Positions 16,978-26,227 of a DNA stretch of 64,000 nt are shown piece after piece (positions within the stretch are counted from its first letter, which is position 1; every line of letters starts with the position of its first letter). Position numbers and translations under genes: made by a program. Under the pieces are notes generated by a model. That model ran no database searches. It saw only the letters and a program-made list of their open reading frames with translations, and was not told where the DNA came from. Source of the DNA: PALSA-1006 sp041660815 (lineage in GTDB: Bacteria > Pseudomonadota > Gammaproteobacteria > Burkholderiales > Gallionellaceae); NCBI GenBank assembly GCA_041660815.1, contig JBAZVN010000006.1:1-64000 (forward strand), in the 5' to 3' direction.

Positions 16978-17029
16978 ATTATAACCGTACATTTGATGTA
17001 ACGCACTTGCTAATGCATTCGTATATAAT
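16978..17029. promoter_or_regulatory. Divergent promoter region of fabI and ccmA
   Basis: Two -10 boxes face outward: TATAAT on the minus strand at 16983-16978 for fabI, and TATAAT on the plus strand at 17024-17029 for ccm. Neither has a convincing -35 at standard spacing, so only the -10 assignments are offered. Confidence 0.4.
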
Positions 17030-17066
17030 CCGCGCCTCTTTCAATTCGAATCGAACCCTTTGCCTC

Positions 17067-17681
17067 ATGCTGGAAGTCATTAATCTTGCCTGTGCCCGTG
17101 GCGATCATCAATTATTTTCCGGCTTGAATTTTTCGCTTGCTGAAGGCGAATTAATGCAAGTGCAGGGTGAAAATGGCAGCGGAAAAACCACGTTGCTGCG
17201 CACTTTATGCGGATTTATGCAGCCTACGGAAGGCGAAATTCGTTGGCGCGGTCAAAATGTACAAGAATTGGATGAAGAATTTTTTGCCGAGATGATCTAT
17301 CTCGGCCACCTGAATGCCATCAAAGACGAACTAAATGCGCTGGAAAATCTGCATATCAGTGCCGGGCTGGCGGGCATTGCTATCGATGAGCAAACCGCGC
17401 TTGCCGCTTTGCGGCGTATGGGATTGCGCCGCCGCGAGCACTTGCCGGTCAAAGTGCTGTCACAGGGGCAACGGCGGCGCGTGGCGTTAAGCCGATTGTT
17501 GCTGGGCAACGCCAGTTTGTGGATATTGGATGAGCCATTAACCGCACTGGATGTGGGGGCAGTAGGGCTGATGCAGGAACTTATTGGCGAACACCTCTCT
17601 AAGGGGGGCATGGTAATTTTTACCACGCACCAACCTTTGCAGGTTGAAGGTGTGGAAACCAGACAGTTGAGTCTGTCATGA
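17067..17681 (+). CDS. ccmA: Heme exporter ATP-binding protein CcmA
   Basis: A 204-residue ABC ATPase, the motor of the CcmABCD complex that releases heme-loaded CcmE in System I cytochrome c maturation. It has Walker A GENGSGKTTLLR, the signature LSQGQRRRVALSRL and Walker B LWILDEPLTALD. It is shorter than general ABC proteins, as expected of CcmA. I chose ATG 17067 (MLEVINLACARG) since an upstream ATG at 17007 would add 20 residues that overlap the promoter. It overlaps ccmB by four bases (ATGA), the first of many couplings in this operon. Confidence 0.95.
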   Translation: MLEVINLACARGDHQLFSGLNFSLAEGELMQVQGENGSGKTTLLRTLCGFMQPTEGEIRWRGQNVQELDEEFFAEMIYLGHLNAIKDELNALENLHISAGLAGIAIDEQTALAALRRMGLRRREHLPVKVLSQGQRRRVALSRLLLGNASLWILDEPLTALDVGAVGLMQELIGEHLSKGGMVIFTTHQPLQVEGVETRQLSLS

Positions 17682-18361
17682 ATAAATTATCGCTCCCGGG
17701 TTTATTGGTTTTGGTCGTTCGGCGTGATTTGTTGTTGGCCATGCGCCGCCGTGCGGATGTATTCACCACCCTGTTTTTTTTCGTGCTGGTGGTGAGTTTA
17801 TTTCCACTGGGCGTGGGGCCGGAGCCTGACATGTTGCGCAAAATGGCCGCCGGAGTGGTATGGGTTTCAGCCTTATTGGCTTCCATGTTGTCGCTGGGGA
17901 GGATGTTTTCGGCTGATTATGTGGACGGCACGCTGGAGCAAATGTTGTTGGTGCCGCAGTCCTTGTCGATGCTGGTATTGGGCAAAATTGTGGCACATTG
18001 GATGCTGTCCGGTTTGCCCCTGGTGCTGATTGCGCCGGTGCTTGGTTTGCAGTTTGATATGTCGGCACAAGCTTTATGGGTGTTGATTTTGGTGCTGTTG
18101 CTGGGAACGCCGATCTTAAGTATGGTAGGCGCAATCGGTGCAGCTTTAACGCTGGGGCTGCGCGGTGGCGGGGTGTTGGTGTCGTTGTTGGTGCTACCTT
18201 TATGCATCCCGGTGTTGATTTTTGGCACGGGAGCTGTTGAGGCAGTAAATGCCGACATGACGATTATTCCGCATGTGGCTTTGTTGGGCGCATTTTCCCT
18301 GGTGGCCTTGGTTTTCACCCCCTGGGTGACGGCACAGGCTTTACGTATTTCGATGGAGTGA
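17678..18361 (+). CDS. ccmB: Heme exporter membrane protein CcmB
   Basis: A 227-residue integral membrane protein with about six hydrophobic helices, the permease partner of CcmA. Family segments are LVVRRDLLLAMRRRADVFTT near the start, FSADYVDGTLEQMLLVPQSL and a C-terminal FSLVALVFTPWVTAQALRIS. CcmAB uses ATP to help release heme-bearing CcmE from CcmC. The start lies inside the ccmA stop, and ccmC follows after three bases. Confidence 0.95.
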   Translation: MNKLSLPGLLVLVVRRDLLLAMRRRADVFTTLFFFVLVVSLFPLGVGPEPDMLRKMAAGVVWVSALLASMLSLGRMFSADYVDGTLEQMLLVPQSLSMLVLGKIVAHWMLSGLPLVLIAPVLGLQFDMSAQALWVLILVLLLGTPILSMVGAIGAALTLGLRGGGVLVSLLVLPLCIPVLIFGTGAVEAVNADMTIIPHVALLGAFSLVALVFTPWVTAQALRISME

Positions 18362-18364
18362 AAT

Positions 18365-19108
18365 TTGGCAATCAATTGGTTTAAATATTCAGCACCCTCC
18401 ACCTTTTATGGTTTGGCGGGAAAAATGATTCCCTGGTTCGCGGTTCCTGCCGCGATTTTATTTGCGTTGGGTTTGTATATCGGTTTTTTTGTCGCGCCGA
18501 CTGATGCCGTGCAAAGTGAAGCCTACCGGATCATTTTCATCCATGTTCCGGTTTCCATATTGTCCATGTTTATTTATCTCATCATGGCCGGTTACGCCGC
18601 GCTGGGTTTGATTTTTAATACGCGCTTATCTTCCATGATGGCTACCGCCTTGGCGCCAACCGGCGCACTGTTTGCTTTTGTCGCGCTGTGGACTGGTGCG
18701 CTATGGGGTAAGCCGATGTGGGGTGCGTGGTGGGTGTGGGATGCGCGCTTAACCTCTGAATTGATTCTGTTATTTTTATACTTGGGGTTTATCGCCCTGC
18801 AGGCGTCGATTGAAGATCCGCGCCGCGCCGACCGTGCGGGCGCATTGCTGGCGATTGTCGGTTCGGTTAACGTGCCGATTATTTATTACTCGGTGCAGTG
18901 GTGGAACACCCTGCATCAGGGCTCGACGATTAAATTTACCGGCAGCAGCATGCATGTGGCGATGCAGCAAAGCTTGTTTATTATGTTGGCGGCTTGCTGG
19001 TTGTATGTAATCGCGGTAACGCTAGTGAGGGTGCGCAGTATTATTTTGGAGCGCGAAGCCAATACCCAGTGGGTTGCCGAGTTGGCCGAAGTGAAGGAGA
19101 AGCCATGA
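18365..19108 (+). CDS. ccmC: Heme-handling membrane protein CcmC
   Basis: A 247-residue member of the heme-handling family with six membrane helices. It carries the tryptophan-rich periplasmic WWD motif (GKPMWGAWWVWDARLTSELI) and conserved histidines (FIHVPVSIL and VQWWNTLHQGSTI) that bind heme and attach it to CcmE. The frame opens with TTG 18365 and ggagtga just upstream, overlapping the ccmB stop region. The next ATG (18425) would cut into the first helix, so TTG is preferred. The end overlaps ccmD by four bases. Confidence 0.94.
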   Translation: MAINWFKYSAPSTFYGLAGKMIPWFAVPAAILFALGLYIGFFVAPTDAVQSEAYRIIFIHVPVSILSMFIYLIMAGYAALGLIFNTRLSSMMATALAPTGALFAFVALWTGALWGKPMWGAWWVWDARLTSELILLFLYLGFIALQASIEDPRRADRAGALLAIVGSVNVPIIYYSVQWWNTLHQGSTIKFTGSSMHVAMQQSLFIMLAACWLYVIAVTLVRVRSIILEREANTQWVAELAEVKEKP

Positions 19109-19272
19109 ACTGGTCCGAATTTTTTGCCATGAACGGTTATGGTTTTTATGTATGGGGTTCATACGGCATGGCGTTATTGGTATTTTTGCTGGAAATTATT
19201 TTGGTACGCCATAAAAGAACAATCACATTACAGCAATTGCGCATGATGCGCGATGCGGGAGAAGAGCAATGA
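19105..19272 (+). CDS. ccmD: Small heme exporter subunit CcmD
   Basis: A 55-residue protein with one transmembrane helix (YVWGSYGMALLVFLLEIILV) and a positively charged cytoplasmic tail (RHKRTITLQQLRMM). CcmD is needed for release of holo-CcmE from CcmABC. The start ATG 19105 overlaps the ccmC stop (ATGA) and follows gaaggagaagcc. The end overlaps ccmE the same way. Size and placement are exactly those of the family. Confidence 0.92.
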   Translation: MNWSEFFAMNGYGFYVWGSYGMALLVFLLEIILVRHKRTITLQQLRMMRDAGEEQ

Positions 19273-19739
19273 AGCCACGTCAAAAAAGATTGATGTTTAT
19301 TTTTGGGGGAATTGCCCTGATTGGAGCCGCCGTTGGTTTGGTGTTGTATGCATTGAAGAATAATGTCAGCCTGTATTTCACGCCCACTCAGGTTTATAAC
19401 AAAGAAGCGCCGCAGGGACGCAGCTTTAGAATCGGCGGTTTGGTGGAAGAAGGCAGTGTGTCGCGGGAGAAAGACGGTTTAACGGTGCGTTTTAGTATTA
19501 CCGATACCGCGCAAAAAATGCCGGTCATCTACAAAGGTATTCTGCCGGATTTGTTCAAAGAGGGTAAAGGCGTGGTCGCTCAGGGAAAATTGCAGGCGGA
19601 TAACGTATTTTATGCCGAAGAAGTGCTGGCCAAGCACGATGAAAACTATATGCCTCCAGAAGCCCTGCATGCAATCGAGGAGGCTGCGAAGGCACAATCT
19701 GCCGTGAGCGCATCCTCCGCAGTCCCCACTATCAAATAA
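19269..19739 (+). CDS. ccmE: Periplasmic heme chaperone CcmE
   Basis: A 156-residue CcmE with one N-terminal signal anchor (LMFIFGGIALIGAAVGLVLY) and a periplasmic OB-fold domain. It binds heme covalently through the histidine in VLAKHDENYMPPE and hands it to CcmF for attachment to apocytochromes. FRIGGLVEEGSVSRE and VVAQGKLQADNVFYAEEVLA are diagnostic. The H-x-x-x-Y heme motif makes it the standard, not the CxxxY, type. The start overlaps ccmD; ccmF follows after 13 bp. Confidence 0.95.
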   Translation: MKPRQKRLMFIFGGIALIGAAVGLVLYALKNNVSLYFTPTQVYNKEAPQGRSFRIGGLVEEGSVSREKDGLTVRFSITDTAQKMPVIYKGILPDLFKEGKGVVAQGKLQADNVFYAEEVLAKHDENYMPPEALHAIEEAAKAQSAVSASSAVPTIK

Positions 19740-19752
19740 ACCGGAACTCAAT

Positions 19753-21759
19753 ATGAATTTTCAACTCCTTATTCCTGAACTGGGTAACTTTACCTTAATC
19801 GTGGCACTATTCCTTGCCCTGTTGCAGGGGGGGCTACCAATCTTCGGCGCGGCTCGCGGCAATAGCGTTTTGATGAGTGCGGCGCGTCCCTTGGCGTTTG
19901 GCCAGTTTGTGTTTATCGGCATCGCCTTTGCCTGTCTGACTGCCTCGTTCATCAGCAATGATTTCTCGGTGCTGTATGTAGCTTCGCATTCCAATTCACA
20001 ACTGCCGGTAATTTACCGCATTGCCGCCGTGTGGGGCGGTCATGAGGGATCTCTGTTGTTGTGGGCCTTCTTGTTGGCGTTATGGACAATCGCGGTGGCC
20101 AGCTTCAGCAAACACCTGCCGGAAGAAATGGTGGCGCGCGTCATCGGTGTGATGGGCTTGATCTCGGTGGGTTTCCTGATGTTCATGCTGTTTACCTCGA
20201 ATCCGTTTGATCGCTTAATTCCGGCAGCGCTGGATGGTCGCGATCTGAACCCGCTGTTGCAAGACCCCGGCTTGGTAATTCATCCGCCGATGTTGTATAT
20301 GGGCTATGTGGGGTTTTCAGTGGCTTTTGCTTTTGCCATTTCCGCCCTGTTGGGAGGGCAACTCGACGCCACCTGGGCGCGCTGGTCGCGCCCCTGGACG
20401 ACGGTGGCTTGGGTATTTATGACCCTGGGTATTGCCTTGGGCAGTTGGTGGGCGTATTACGAATTGGGTTGGGGCGGCTGGTGGTTCTGGGACCCGGTGG
20501 AGAATGCATCCTTTATGCCCTGGCTGGTGGGCACCGCCCTGATTCACTCCTTGGCCGTGACTGAAAAGCGCGGCGCGTTTAAAAGCTGGACGGTGTTGTT
20601 GGCGATTGCCGCTTTTTCATTAAGTTTGTTGGGTACCTTCCTGGTGCGTTCCGGGGTGTTAACTTCGGTACACGCCTTCGCCACCGATCCAAAACGCGGC
20701 GTATTTATCTTGTCCTTCCTGGTGATTACGATTGGCGCTTCCCTGCTATTGTTTGCTTGGCGTGCACCTAAAATTGGCTTGGGGGGTAAATTTGACATTA
20801 TCTCGCGCGAGTCTATGTTATTGATTAATAACGTTTTATTGTCTGTTGCCTCAGCGTCGGTGTTTCTGGGTACCTTGTATCCATTGTTTATGGACGCGCT
20901 GGGCTTTGGCAAATTATCCGTCGGCCCACCGTATTTTCATACCGTGTTTGTGCCGTTAATGGTACCGTTGATTGTCATGATGGGTTTGGGGCCTATCGCC
21001 CGCTGGAAGCAAGCCAGCGTGCCGGATATTTGGCTGCGTGTGCGCTGGGCGCTGGCCGCTAGTGCGGTGATCGCACTGTTGTTGCCATTGGTGTTGGGTA
21101 ATTGGACGCCATTGATTGCCTTGGGATTTTTGCTGGCATTTTGGGTCATCAGCACCGCCTTTTTGGATCTGCGCAAACGCATCGGTAGCGAAGGTAGTCT
21201 GCTGCAGCGCTTGAAGAGCCAATCACGCAGTTATTACGGCATGCAATTGGCGCACTTGGGTATTGCCGTGTTCGTCATCGGCGTAACAATGGTAAAAGGC
21301 TACGAGACCGAGCGCGATGTGCGTATGGAAGTGGGCGATACAGTTGAAGCGGGCGGTTATACCTTCCGTTTTGATGGTGCAACCGAGTTCGAGGGGCCCA
21401 ATTATATTGGCTCGCGCGGGCATGTAGTGATCAAAAAAAATGAGCGTATCGTGGGTGAACTGTTCCCCGAGAAACGTAACTACAACGCTTCCGGAATGCC
21501 CATGACCGAGGCGGCCATTGATACCGGTTTATTCGGCGATTTGTATGTTTCTTTGGGCGAGCCGATTCCCGACAGCAATGGTGCCTGGGCGGTGCGGGTG
21601 TACGTCAAACCCTTCGTCGATTGGATCTGGGCGGGCTGCGTATTGATGGCACTGGGCGGCCTGTTTGCGATCAGTGACCGGCGTTATCGTATTCACGCGA
21701 AAAAAACCAAGCCGGCCAATCTTGAACCTGAAACACTATTGCAGGAGAAAACAGCATGA
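19753..21759 (+). CDS. ccmF: Cytochrome c heme lyase subunit CcmF
   Basis: A 668-residue membrane protein with about 13-15 helices. It joins heme from CcmE to the CxxCH thiols of apocytochrome c. The WWD heme motif is seen as YYELGWGGWWFWDPVENASF, with conserved histidines in VWGGHEGSLLLW and LVIHPPMLYMGYVG. A long soluble periplasmic domain lies near 520-610. It belongs to the same superfamily as CcmC. The stop overlaps ccmG by four bases. Confidence 0.96.
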   Translation: MNFQLLIPELGNFTLIVALFLALLQGGLPIFGAARGNSVLMSAARPLAFGQFVFIGIAFACLTASFISNDFSVLYVASHSNSQLPVIYRIAAVWGGHEGSLLLWAFLLALWTIAVASFSKHLPEEMVARVIGVMGLISVGFLMFMLFTSNPFDRLIPAALDGRDLNPLLQDPGLVIHPPMLYMGYVGFSVAFAFAISALLGGQLDATWARWSRPWTTVAWVFMTLGIALGSWWAYYELGWGGWWFWDPVENASFMPWLVGTALIHSLAVTEKRGAFKSWTVLLAIAAFSLSLLGTFLVRSGVLTSVHAFATDPKRGVFILSFLVITIGASLLLFAWRAPKIGLGGKFDIISRESMLLINNVLLSVASASVFLGTLYPLFMDALGFGKLSVGPPYFHTVFVPLMVPLIVMMGLGPIARWKQASVPDIWLRVRWALAASAVIALLLPLVLGNWTPLIALGFLLAFWVISTAFLDLRKRIGSEGSLLQRLKSQSRSYYGMQLAHLGIAVFVIGVTMVKGYETERDVRMEVGDTVEAGGYTFRFDGATEFEGPNYIGSRGHVVIKKNERIVGELFPEKRNYNASGMPMTEAAIDTGLFGDLYVSLGEPIPDSNGAWAVRVYVKPFVDWIWAGCVLMALGGLFAISDRRYRIHAKKTKPANLEPETLLQEKTA

Positions 21760-22286
21760 CGCGTTTTATTTGGCCGTTTGTTGTCTTTATTGTGTTGGCC
21801 GGTTTTTTGTATGTCGGGTTGAATCTTGACCCGCGCGAAGTCCCGTCGCCGCTGGTGGGCAAACCCGCACCGGCGTTTACCTTGCCGCAATTGCACGAAC
21901 CCAATAAACAGTTTTCGCCCGCCGATATGAAAGGCAAAGTGTGGCTGTTAAATGTCTGGGCGTCTTGGTGTGTATCCTGCAAAGAAGAGCATCCGATTCT
22001 GGTGGAGCTCGCAAGGCAAAATATTGTACCAATATACGGCCTTGATTATAAAGATAAAATTTCTGATGCATTAATGACCTTGCGTGCCGGTGGTGACCCT
22101 TATGTGCTAAGCATTTCGGACATCGAAGGCCGCGTCGGCATTGATTACGGTGTATATGGTGTGCCCGAGACTTATGTGATCGACAAGCAGGGCGTTATTC
22201 AATACAAGCAAATTGGCCCGGTTACCCGGCAGAACCTGCGCGATAAAATTCTGCCACTGGTGGCAGAATTGGAGAAGAAGCCATGA
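21756..22286 (+). CDS. ccmG: Thiol:disulfide interchange protein CcmG/DsbE
   Basis: A 176-residue membrane-anchored thioredoxin-fold protein that reduces apocytochrome c thiols before heme attachment. The N-terminal helix is FIWPFVVFIVLAGFLYVGLN, and the active site is WASWCVSCKEEHP, a CxxC with a Val-Ser between the cysteines where Val-Pro is more typical. YGVYGVPETYVIDKQG contains the cis-Pro loop. Overlaps with ccmF and ccmH show coupled translation. Confidence 0.94.
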   Translation: MTRFIWPFVVFIVLAGFLYVGLNLDPREVPSPLVGKPAPAFTLPQLHEPNKQFSPADMKGKVWLLNVWASWCVSCKEEHPILVELARQNIVPIYGLDYKDKISDALMTLRAGGDPYVLSISDIEGRVGIDYGVYGVPETYVIDKQGVIQYKQIGPVTRQNLRDKILPLVAELEKKP

Positions 22287-22744
22287 GGTATTTGCTTGTT
22301 TTATTAGTTTGTCTGATGCCCGTTTTTGCCTATGCCGGAGAAGCCAAAGACATGGCGGCCGATCCGGTGTTGGAAAAACGCATGATCGGCTTGGCGGAAA
22401 AGCTGCGTTGTCTGGTTTGTCAAAATGAATCATTGGCCAGTTCGCACGCCGAGTTGGCGGAAGATTTGCGCCGCGAAGTGCGCGAGCAAATGAACAAGGG
22501 CATGACAGATCAGGAAATCATTGATTATCTGGTATCCCGTTATGGCGACTTCGTACTGTATGAGCCGCCGGTCAAGTCATATACCCTGTTACTTTGGTTT
22601 GGCCCATTTGTTATGTTGCTGTTGGCTGGGGGCGCACTCTACCTGCAGCTGCGCAAACGCCGGGAAACTGTGCCAGAAGTGAACCTTTCTGCCGAAGCGC
22701 AACAGCGCGCTGCGGCTTTACTCAATAACGATAAAGATAAATAA
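22283..22744 (+). CDS. ccmH: Cytochrome c maturation thioredoxin-like protein CcmH
   Basis: A 153-residue CcmH/CycL/NrfF protein. It has a signal peptide (YLLVLLVCLMPVFAYAGEA), the helical redox domain with LRCLVCQNESLASSHAELA carrying the LRCxxC pair, and a C-terminal membrane helix (LWFGPFVMLLLAGGALYLQL). It keeps apocytochrome cysteines reduced together with CcmG. Here CcmH and CcmI are separate genes, unlike the fused E. coli form. ccmI starts two bases after the stop. Confidence 0.94.
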   Translation: MRYLLVLLVCLMPVFAYAGEAKDMAADPVLEKRMIGLAEKLRCLVCQNESLASSHAELAEDLRREVREQMNKGMTDQEIIDYLVSRYGDFVLYEPPVKSYTLLLWFGPFVMLLLAGGALYLQLRKRRETVPEVNLSAEAQQRAAALLNNDKDK

Positions 22745-22746
22745 GC

Positions 22747-24006
22747 ATGACAATATTCTGGATCATCTGTGGGGTACTCGTCCTGGTGGCGTTGCTGTTT
22801 GTGGTATTGCCGCTGTGGCGTAGTTCGCAAAAAAATAATGCGGTGCTGCGCGATACGGCAAATTTGGAAATTTTCCGCGATCAAATTGCCGAGATGGATG
22901 CCGATCTGCGCAACGGCCTGCTGACACCGGAATTGCATGAGCAGGGCAAGCGTGAATTGCAGTCGCGTATGTTGGATGAGGTTAAGCAGGAGGCAGACGC
23001 CCCGGTTGTAGCGCGCAACCCCCATAAAATTTTGGCGATTGTGTTAGCTGTATTGCTGCCCTTGGCTTCCGTGGGTCTGTATTGGGAAATCGGCAATCGT
23101 AATGCTCTCTCTCCTGAGGCGAGTATGGCGGCAAGCGGCGGATTTGGTGGCAAGAGTCTGCCGGATGCGGTAAAAATGCTGGAAGAAAAAGTGGCCAACG
23201 ATCCCGGCGATGGCGAGTCATTATTACTCCTGGCGCGTTCTTATGGTGAACTGGACCGCTACGCCGAGGCAGCGAGAACCTATGAAAAGCTGACCGAAAC
23301 GATCACCGATGAGGCGTGGATTTGGGCGGACTATGCGGATATGCTGGCGATGGTGCATGGCCAAAAACTGGCCGGCCCGCCCACCAAGTTGATTGAAAAA
23401 GCGCTGGCAATCGATCCGAATCATCCAAAATCATTGGCATTAGCGGGATCGGCGGCGATGGAACGCGGCGATTATCCGGCTGCCATCAAATATTGGGAGC
23501 GTTTGTTGAAGGCGTTACCTCCCGAGAGTGAAGATGCGCAAATGATTGGCGGAGGTATTCAACAGGCACGGGATTTCCTGGCGCGCTCCAAAGGGGGCAG
23601 GGCACCCGCACCGGAAAAAATTATTCCCGATGCAGTACCTGCTCAAGCGGTTGCAGGCGGAAAAGAAACACTTTCCGGCACAGTCACCCTGAGTGATGCG
23701 TTGAAATCCAAAACAAGTCCGGAGGATACGTTGTTTGTGCTGGCGCGCGCCACGCAAGGTCCGAAAATGCCGTTGGCCATTATGCGCATGCAGGTTAAAG
23801 ATTTACCCGTAAAATTTACCCTGGATGACAGTTCTGCAATGATGCCGCAAATGAAATTATCCAATTTCGAGGAAGTGGTGGTAATTGCCCGCATTTCAAA
23901 ATCGGGTAATGCCATGCCCGAGCTGGGCGATTTGCAGGGCATGAGCCAGCCGTTGCAGCCGGGAAAGAGCGGAATCAAAATCAATATTGATACGCTGGTA
24001 AAGTAG
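22747..24006 (+). CDS. ccmI: Cytochrome c biogenesis protein CcmI (TPR)
   Basis: A 419-residue apocytochrome chaperone. Two membrane helices flank the N-terminal region (FWIICGVLVLVALLFVVLPL, and LAIVLAVLLPLASVGLYWEI), followed by TPR repeats (about 145-280: LLLLARSYGELDRYAEAART, SLALAGSAAMERGDYPAAIK) and a C-terminal beta domain (about 310-419). CcmI binds the C-terminal helix of apocytochromes and presents them to CcmF. It ends the nine-gene ccm operon; a terminator follows at 24034-24062. Confidence 0.93.
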   Translation: MTIFWIICGVLVLVALLFVVLPLWRSSQKNNAVLRDTANLEIFRDQIAEMDADLRNGLLTPELHEQGKRELQSRMLDEVKQEADAPVVARNPHKILAIVLAVLLPLASVGLYWEIGNRNALSPEASMAASGGFGGKSLPDAVKMLEEKVANDPGDGESLLLLARSYGELDRYAEAARTYEKLTETITDEAWIWADYADMLAMVHGQKLAGPPTKLIEKALAIDPNHPKSLALAGSAAMERGDYPAAIKYWERLLKALPPESEDAQMIGGGIQQARDFLARSKGGRAPAPEKIIPDAVPAQAVAGGKETLSGTVTLSDALKSKTSPEDTLFVLARATQGPKMPLAIMRMQVKDLPVKFTLDDSSAMMPQMKLSNFEEVVVIARISKSGNAMPELGDLQGMSQPLQPGKSGIKINIDTLVK

Positions 24007-24033
24007 ATCCAATTTTGTTGTTTATTATCGAAT

Positions 24034-24062
24034 AAGCCCACTTTTGTGGGCTTGTTTGTTTT
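24034..24062 (+). terminator. Intrinsic terminator of the ccm operon
   Basis: AAGCCCAC, loop TTTT, GTGGGCTT followed by GTTTGTTTT. The 8-bp stem and T-rich tail begin 28 bp after ccmI. Confidence 0.85.
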
Positions 24063-24165
24063 ATGGGTTTTGCAAAACTGTGCCATTATTGCCCCACTAG
24101 AAATTGTAATGCAATGAGTCTGTTAGTGTGACTTGGTGCATATCGGAAGTTCACAGGGGGCAGCG

Positions 24166-26214
24166 ATGAAGAAAAATTTACCCGTCACACAACGCGAAAT
24201 TAATTATCCGGAGTCTGCGGTATTTGTCACCAAGACCGATACCAAAGGCATTATTACCTACGCAAGCGATGCCTTTGTCGAGGTGAGTGGATTTTCCCGC
24301 GATGAACTTTTGGGCAAGAACCACAATATTGTGCGCCATCCCGATATGCCTGAATGGGCGTTTGCAAGCTTGTGGGAAACCGTTAAAGCCGGTCATCCGT
24401 GGCGTGGTATTGTAAAAAACCGTTCCAAAAATGGCGATCATTATTGGGTGAGAGCAAATGTTTCGCCCATTCTCAACCAAGGTCACGTAGTTGGTTATAT
24501 ATCCTTGCGAAAAAAACCTAGCCGGGAAGACGTGGCGGCAGCCGAGGCGCTGTACCGCAGTGGTCATCCACCGGTTACCCGTTTTTCTCTGGCGCAATGG
24601 TTTGGCAAGCTAACCCTACAGAAAAAATTACAGGTCTTACTGCAGCCGCTGATTCTGTTGGTGGTCGGTGTTGCCACATTTTATGTGTCTGATTATTCTG
24701 ATAAATTATTAATGCAGACGGTGCGGGAGCGAGCAACTGCGGTCGCCAATCAGGTGATCGACAGTTCTAATATGCTCATGGTGACCGGACAAATCAGCGA
24801 GCCCGAGACACGCCAATTGTTGCTGAAAAAGCTGGCCAGTTCGGGAAATATCATCAAATTGCACACGGCTCGTGCCGAGTCGGTGGTTAGCCAGTTTGGT
24901 GAGGGATTGCCGGAGGAAAAGGTACGCGATGATGTCCAGCGTCAGGTGATTGCCAGCAAGCAACCCTATTACGAAACGATTCAGCGCGGAGATCAGACAA
25001 TTTATCGTGTGGTAACGCCGTATTTGTTCACCCGCGATTTTCATGGCACGGACTGTTTAACCTGCCATACGGCTCAGGAAGGTGATGTTTCGGGCGTGTC
25101 AGATATTGAAATCGACATGAGTAAAGACTTTGCTGAGTTGCAACGTTTCGTCATGATTATTAATGCGGGACAAATTGTTTTCCAAGTGGTGTTGTTCTTC
25201 TTTATCGGTTGGGTGGTCAAACATTTTGTAACGCGCCGCGTGCTGGAAGTGAGAAACCATTTGGCCGATTTGGTGAATGGCGATATGACCGGCGAGGTTG
25301 AGATTAGCGGTCGCGATGAAATGGGAGAAATTCTGTGTGCCGTGCAGTCCTCTAAAGTGTTGTTGGGATCGGTGGTTGATCAGATCGTTTCCGTGTCGGG
25401 CAGTATCGATGCGCGCGCCAAACAGTTGTCGGGCACGATCAGTCAGGTGGATCGCAGCACGCATACCCAGTCTGAGTCCGCAAGCAGCATGGCGGCTGCA
25501 GTTGAAGAATTAACCGTGAGCATTGATCAGGTGGCGAACAATGCCGGCGATGTACGTCAGATTTCCGATACCTCAAAAACATTGGCCAGTGACGGTGAAA
25601 AAGTGGTGCGGCAAGTGGTGAGCGATATGGATAAGATCAATGACGCGGTGATGAATGCAGCGGTGACGATTGAGGATTTGGGGAAAAAATCCGAGCATAT
25701 TCAAAATATTGTTAAATCAATTCAAGAGATTGCAGATCAAACTAATTTGCTGGCGTTGAATGCCGCGATTGAAGCAGCGCGTGCCGGTGAACAGGGCAGA
25801 GGTTTTGCCGTCGTGGCGGATGAAGTGCGCAAGTTGGCGGAAAAAACCAGTCGCTCAACCCAGGAGATTTCGGCGATGACCGTGGCTATCACGCAGAGTA
25901 CCGATGAGGCAGTCGGGGAAATTGAGGCGGCTGTGGAAATGGTTAAATCGGGGTCTATTCTTGCGGCACAGGCGGGAGATGCCATTGTGCAAATTAACGA
26001 CGGGGCATTGCGTGTACTGCATGGCGTGGAAGATATTTCCAACTCCATACATGAGCAAAGTCTGGCCAGCCGGGACATTGCGGTGAACGTCGAAAAAGTC
26101 GCGCAAATGTCCGAGGAAAATAGCAACTCGGTCAGAGAAGTTTCCGCAACCGTTGAGCGCTTGGAACAATTGTCGCAGTGTCTGGGAGAGTCTGTTAAAC
26201 ACTTCCGCGTTTAA
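24166..26214 (+). CDS. Aer-like methyl-accepting chemotaxis protein with periplasmic c-type heme motif
   Basis: A 682-residue chemoreceptor. Residues 1-130 are a PAS domain close to E. coli Aer (FVEVSGFSRDELLGKNHNIV, RHPDMP, KNGDHYWVRANVSPI), likely to hold FAD and sense redox state. A hydrophobic helix (about 160-185) starts a periplasmic loop that contains CLTCH (residues 297-301), a CxxCH motif for covalent heme. A second helix (about 330-355), a HAMP-like segment and the signalling domain follow, with the hairpin tip EIADQTNLLALNAAIEAARA. ATG 24166 is chosen for the Shine-Dalgarno ggggg and the PAS start. Classical Aer lacks the periplasmic heme domain. Placement right after ccm fits a heme-bearing sensor, but heme attachment is inferred only from the motif. 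Confidence 0.88.
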   Translation: MKKNLPVTQREINYPESAVFVTKTDTKGIITYASDAFVEVSGFSRDELLGKNHNIVRHPDMPEWAFASLWETVKAGHPWRGIVKNRSKNGDHYWVRANVSPILNQGHVVGYISLRKKPSREDVAAAEALYRSGHPPVTRFSLAQWFGKLTLQKKLQVLLQPLILLVVGVATFYVSDYSDKLLMQTVRERATAVANQVIDSSNMLMVTGQISEPETRQLLLKKLASSGNIIKLHTARAESVVSQFGEGLPEEKVRDDVQRQVIASKQPYYETIQRGDQTIYRVVTPYLFTRDFHGTDCLTCHTAQEGDVSGVSDIEIDMSKDFAELQRFVMIINAGQIVFQVVLFFFIGWVVKHFVTRRVLEVRNHLADLVNGDMTGEVEISGRDEMGEILCAVQSSKVLLGSVVDQIVSVSGSIDARAKQLSGTISQVDRSTHTQSESASSMAAAVEELTVSIDQVANNAGDVRQISDTSKTLASDGEKVVRQVVSDMDKINDAVMNAAVTIEDLGKKSEHIQNIVKSIQEIADQTNLLALNAAIEAARAGEQGRGFAVVADEVRKLAEKTSRSTQEISAMTVAITQSTDEAVGEIEAAVEMVKSGSILAAQAGDAIVQINDGALRVLHGVEDISNSIHEQSLASRDIAVNVEKVAQMSEENSNSVREVSATVERLEQLSQCLGESVKHFRV

Positions 26215-26227
26215 GCTTGCTAAGGCC

